Assembly (NCBI GenBank): GCA_945875935.1
Contig: CAMCNE010000084.1
Location: 1 to 9,630 of the forward strand
Source: Bordetella parapertussis
GTDB taxonomy: Bacteria; Pseudomonadota; Gammaproteobacteria; Burkholderiales; Burkholderiaceae_C
Direction: 5' to 3'
DNA length: 9,630 nucleotides
This document shows positions 6,628-9,630 of the stretch, piece by piece. A program made the position numbers and the translations under genes. The number at the start of each line of letters is the position of its first letter. Positions within the stretch are counted from its first letter, which is position 1. The notes under the pieces are model-generated. The model had not been told where the DNA came from and did no database searches. It saw only the letters and a list, made by a program, of their open reading frames with translations.

Positions 6628-7311
6628 CCATCGACCTGCTGCACGCAGGCCCGCCGACAGCTGATTCGGGTGATCCAGCCGCCACGTTGGCAGTTGCGGC
6701 GACACCGCGTGCGCCCCATAGCCCCAGCTGACCAGCGCTGAGGAGCAGCCAGCGGCCTGCGCGGCCAGCATGTCCGGCGGCGCGTCGCCCACCATCAGCA
6801 CGTTCGACACTTCCACGCCCAGTTCGCGCGCGGTGGTCTGCAGGTTCAGCGGTGCGGGCTTGCGCTGCTGCGGCGTGTCGGCGCCCAGCACCTGACGCAA
6901 ACAGGGCATCAGGCCGGCCACCTCGATCACCAATCGCGCCAGCGGCGTGGGCTTGTTGGTCACCACCGCCATCGGCAGCCGCCCGTGCAGCTCGCCCAGC
7001 ATGTCGACGATGCCGGGATAGACCGAGCCGTGGTCGAAAGGCGCGGCGTGCGATGCCTCGATGAAGCGCTGGTGCAGGCGCTCGCGCAAAGCCAGGTCGT
7101 CGCTGTCGGCACCTTGCGACTTCAGCGCGTTGGCGATCAGCGCATTGGGGCCGTTGCCGATCCAGCCGCGCACCGTGGCCAGATCAAAGCCGCGCAGACC
7201 ACCCCAGGCCAGCGCCGCATTCAGCGCATGGGCAATGTCGGCGGCGCTGTCGATCAGCGTGCCGTCGAGGTCGAAGACGACGGCCTCGATGTGGCCGAGC
7301 TCAGGCGCCAT
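6622..7311 (-). CDS. gph: Phosphoglycolate phosphatase (HAD superfamily)
   Basis: Gph dephosphorylates 2-phosphoglycolate, formed during DNA 3'-end repair and by Rubisco oxygenation where Rubisco is present. The 229-residue protein shows all four HAD motifs: FDLDGTLIDS with nucleophile Asp14 and acid/base Asp16, VVTNK with Thr118, the RKPAP loop with Lys151, and GDAPPDMLAAQAAG with metal-binding Asp176 and Asp180. The helical cap between motifs I and II fits the Gph/PGP group. I use the ATG at 7311; a GTG at 7317 in the same frame would add two residues. Either start overlaps the 3' end of rpe (by 11 or 17 bp), so the two are translated from one message. Pyrophosphatase PpaX-like or other HAD substrates remain possible, but the rpe neighbour supports gph. 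Confidence 0.9.
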   Translation of the reverse strand: MAPELGHIEAVVFDLDGTLIDSAADIAHALNAALAWGGLRGFDLATVRGWIGNGPNALIANALKSQGADSDDLALRERLHQRFIEASHAAPFDHGSVYPGIVDMLGELHGRLPMAVVTNKPTPLARLVIEVAGLMPCLRQVLGADTPQQRKPAPLNLQTTARELGVEVSNVLMVGDAPPDMLAAQAAGCSSALVSWGYGAHAVSPQLPTWRLDHPNQLSAGLRAAGRWG

Positions 7312-8023
7312 GGGCACCGCTTGCCGCGCGCAGGCCTTGTCCGATCAGCGCGTTGCTGCGCAGGGTTTCGATGGCCTGGCGGTAGTGGCCGCCCGAGAAC
7401 ACCGCCGAGCCCGCCACCAGGGTGTCGGCGCCGGCATTGCCCACGCGCTGAGCGTTTTCTGCCTTGATACCGCCGTCGACCTCGAGCCAGATGTCGCGCC
7501 CGGTGGCATCGATGCGCCGTCGCACGGCTTCGATCTTGGGCAACACATGCTCGATGAAGCTTTGCCCGCCGTAGCCGGGGTTGACCGACATCAGCAGCAC
7601 GATGTCGAGCTGGTCGAGCACATGGTCCAGACAGTTCAGCGGCGTGGCCGGGTTGAGCACCAGCCCGGCCTTCACGCCGAACGAGCGGATCAGCTGAACC
7701 GTGCGGTCGATGTGCTCGCTGGCTTCGGGGTGGAAGGTGATCAGCGACGCGCCGGCCTGGGCGAACATCGGGATCAGCGCATCCACCGGCTTGACCATGA
7801 GGTGCACATCGATGGGCACCGGCTGGCCGTCGCGCACGGCGTAGGGCTTGATCGCGCTGCACACCAGCGGGCCCACCGTCAGGTTGGGCACATAGTGGTT
7901 GTCCATCACGTCGAAGTGGATCAGGTCGGCGCCGGCTTCGATGATGGCGGTGACCTCTTCACCCAGGCGGGCGAAGTCGGCAGACAACAAGCTGGGGGCA
8001 ATTCGCATCGTCGGGTGGGTCAT
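7301..8023 (-). CDS. rpe: Ribulose-phosphate 3-epimerase
   Basis: Rpe interconverts D-ribulose 5-phosphate and D-xylulose 5-phosphate in the pentose phosphate pathway (and in the Calvin cycle where present). The 240-residue TIM-barrel protein carries IAPSLLSADF at residues 8-17, HFDVMD with metal ligands His36 and Asp38, DVHLMV with His74, SVNPGYGGQ at 146-154 for phosphate binding, and EVDGGI with Asp183. These four metal ligands follow the order and spacing of the family. The ATG at 8023 has AAGG about 9 bp upstream, which supports it over the internal ATG at 8008, where many family members begin (MRIAPSLL). It is the first gene of the rpe-gph pair. The C-terminal 15 or so residues after the last barrel helix look unstructured. 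Confidence 0.97.
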   Translation of the reverse strand: MTHPTMRIAPSLLSADFARLGEEVTAIIEAGADLIHFDVMDNHYVPNLTVGPLVCSAIKPYAVRDGQPVPIDVHLMVKPVDALIPMFAQAGASLITFHPEASEHIDRTVQLIRSFGVKAGLVLNPATPLNCLDHVLDQLDIVLLMSVNPGYGGQSFIEHVLPKIEAVRRRIDATGRDIWLEVDGGIKAENAQRVGNAGADTLVAGSAVFSGGHYRQAIETLRSNALIGQGLRAASGAHGA

Positions 8024-8109
8024 GGTGAGGTGCCTTCAGGCGTGGCAACGGGGTGCCGGACCCGCGTATTTTCCGGCCATTCGCACGGCCACGTTAACCT
8101 CGCGCTCCC
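8024..8109. promoter_or_regulatory. Divergent promoter region between rpe and the RND permease gene
   Basis: These 86 bp must hold the start signals for rpe (minus) and probably for the efflux gene (plus). The stretch around 8066-8073 (GTATTTTC) is the most AT-rich part, but I cannot assign confident -35/-10 pairs on either strand. The hexamer CGGCCA occurs twice, at 8074-8079 and 8086-8091, a 12-bp period that could be a regulator site or chance. No regulator gene is adjacent. Confidence 0.35.
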
Positions 8110-9630
8110 ATGTGGATCGTCCGCTACGCCCTCAGCCGCCCGTACAGCATTGCCGTGCTGGCCATCTTGCTGGTGCTGGTGGGCACGCTGTCGGCGCGTC
8201 GGATGTCGACCGACATCCTGCCGCGCGTCGACACCCCCAGCGTCAACCTGATCTGGAACTACGGCGGGCTCAACGCCCGTGAGATGGCCTCCAAGATCAG
8301 CTCGTTCAGCGAGCTGTCGGTGCTCAACAACGTCGACGACGTGCTCGAAGTGCGCTCCGAGACCACCGACGGCGTGGCCATCGTCAGGGTCGACTTCCAG
8401 CCCTATGTGCAGATCGATCTGGCCATCACGCAGATCACTGCGGTGTCGCAGACCATCTTGCGCCGCATGCCCGCGGGCACCTCGCCGCCGCTGGTGGTGC
8501 GCAACTCGCCGACCAGCCAGCCGGTGCTCAACCTGGTGCTGAGTTCCGACTCGCTTGACGACAGCGGCCTGTTCGACTTTGCACGGCTGCAGTTGCGCAG
8601 CCAGATCCAGACCATCCCCGGCATCCGCCTGACGCTGCCCTATGGCGGCGCCTCGCGGCAGGTGATGGTCGAGCTCGATCCGAAGGCGCTGCAGACCTTT
8701 GGCCTGACCGCTGGCGACGTCAGCGCGGCGGTGTCGGCGCAAAACCTCACGCTGCCTTCGGGCACGCTGCGCGAGGGCCGCACCGAGTTCAAGGTGGCGC
8801 TCAACGCCAGCCCGAATGCGGTGGCCGATTTCGCCGAGCTGCCGATCCGCCAGGTCGATGGTCGCGTGGTGCGTCTGGCCGACGTGGCCAGCGTGCGCGA
8901 CGGCCCGGCCGTGCAGACCAATCTGGTGCGCCTCAACGGGGCCAACGCGGTGCAGGTGTCGCTGCTGAAGCTCGGCGGCGCCTCGACCGTGGACATCGTC
9001 GATCAGGTGCTGGCGCGGCTGCCCGAGATCCGCGCTGCCGCCCCGCCGGGCATGCGCATCGAGCCGCTGTTCGACCAAAGCGTGTTCGTGCGTGCGGCGG
9101 TGCGCAGCGTCCTGTACGAAGCCGTGCTGGTGGGCTTGCTGGTGGCCGCGGTGGTGCTGTTGTTCATTGGCAGCCTGCGCTCGACGCTGGTGGTGCTGAC
9201 CTCGATCCCGCTGGCGCTGCTGGGCTCGGTGGCCTGTCTGTATGCCAGCGGCATGACCTTCAACCTGATGACGCTGGGCGGCCTGGCGCTGGCCATCGGC
9301 ATCCTGGTCGACAACGCGCTGGTCGAGATCGAAAACTGCAACCGCCGCATCGCCAGCGGCGAGCCGGTGCGCGAGGCCATCCTCAACAGCGCGGGCGAGG
9401 TGGTGTTCCCGGAATTCGTCTCCACGCTGTGCATTTGCATCGTGTTCCTGCCGGTCTTCTGGCTGAGCGGCGTGCCGGCTTATGTGCTCAAGCCCATGGC
9501 CTGCGCGGTGGTGTTCGCGATGGTGTTCAGCTTCTTGCTGTCGCGCACGCTGGTGCCTTGCCTGGCTTATTTGCTGATCCCCGCCGAGTTGACGCGGCGC
9601 GAACGGCACGGCCCGGATGCGGCCGAGCGG
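8110..9630 (+). CDS. RND-family efflux transporter permease, N-terminal half (3' truncated by window edge)
   Basis: The frame runs from the ATG at 8110 to the window end (507 codons), about half of the usual 1,000-1,050 residues. The first transmembrane helix is near residues 12-30, followed by a large periplasmic domain (PRVDTPSVNLIWNYGGLNAREM, then LRRMPAGTSPP and so on in family order). Helices follow at about 336-353, 359-377, 386-406, 432-452 and 462-488. Helix 4 has GILVDNALVEIEN: Asp401 matches one proton-relay aspartate of AcrB, and Asn402 stands where AcrB has the second. RND pumps export drugs, metals or lipophilic compounds using the proton gradient, with an adaptor and outer-membrane channel. 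No adaptor gene lies upstream, so partners must be downstream or elsewhere. No Shine-Dalgarno sequence is evident. The substrate cannot be told. Confidence 0.9.
   Translation, partial: MWIVRYALSRPYSIAVLAILLVLVGTLSARRMSTDILPRVDTPSVNLIWNYGGLNAREMASKISSFSELSVLNNVDDVLEVRSETTDGVAIVRVDFQPYVQIDLAITQITAVSQTILRRMPAGTSPPLVVRNSPTSQPVLNLVLSSDSLDDSGLFDFARLQLRSQIQTIPGIRLTLPYGGASRQVMVELDPKALQTFGLTAGDVSAAVSAQNLTLPSGTLREGRTEFKVALNASPNAVADFAELPIRQVDGRVVRLADVASVRDGPAVQTNLVRLNGANAVQVSLLKLGGASTVDIVDQVLARLPEIRAAAPPGMRIEPLFDQSVFVRAAVRSVLYEAVLVGLLVAAVVLLFIGSLRSTLVVLTSIPLALLGSVACLYASGMTFNLMTLGGLALAIGILVDNALVEIENCNRRIASGEPVREAILNSAGEVVFPEFVSTLCICIVFLPVFWLSGVPAYVLKPMACAVVFAMVFSFLLSRTLVPCLAYLLIPAELTRRERHGPDAAER

Noticed and set aside
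7061..8251. A 396-codon plus-strand frame opposite gph and rpe
   Set aside because: Antisense to two genes with intact active sites and running through the divergent intergenic region into the RND gene in another frame; no domain visible.
8020..9609. A 529-codon minus-strand frame opposite the RND permease
   Set aside because: Same His/Gln/Arg-rich composition with no motif; the plus-strand frame has membrane helices and RND motifs throughout.

Overview
This is a GC-rich (about 70% by eye), densely coded chromosomal window. Protein similarity and gene layout suggest a betaproteobacterium of the order Burkholderiales (Comamonadaceae or Sphaerotilus/Rubrivivax-like). That placement is my inference from recognised motifs, not from a search. 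I see no insertion sequence, CRISPR array, tRNA or rRNA. Most of the window is ordinary core and near-core metabolism.

Layout. (1) Positions 3-2569, plus strand: the 3' end of bioA, then bioF and bioD, a tightly packed biotin-synthesis operon (bioF and bioD overlap by 4 bp). bioB, a common fourth member, does not follow bioD here. (2) Positions 2639-6218, plus strand: a two-domain protein in one uninterrupted frame, with an HSL-type alpha/beta hydrolase (esterase) at the N terminus and a Baeyer-Villiger-type flavin monooxygenase at the C terminus. Four bases later comes a RibA-type GTP cyclohydrolase II, the first step of flavin synthesis, whose N-terminal half looks like a decayed RibB domain. 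(3) Positions 6229-6504, minus strand: a small four-cysteine protein of unknown function, convergent with ribA. The two stop codons sit in the two arms of one perfect 7-bp hairpin. (4) Positions 6622-8023, minus strand: gph and rpe, overlapping, read in the order rpe then gph and closed by a good intrinsic terminator at 6599-6627. (5) Positions 8110-9630, plus strand: the N-terminal half of an RND efflux permease, divergent from rpe and cut by the window end.

How the genes fit together. bioA-bioF-bioD carry out consecutive late steps from pimeloyl thioester to dethiobiotin. rpe and gph serve the pentose-phosphate/Calvin branch and phosphoglycolate salvage. The most interesting unit is the esterase-monooxygenase fusion followed by ribA. 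The oxygenase half could turn a ketone into an ester or lactone, the esterase half could hydrolyse that product, and the adjacent gene feeds synthesis of the flavin that the oxygenase needs. That linkage is inference; the domain motifs and the 4-bp spacing are seen directly.
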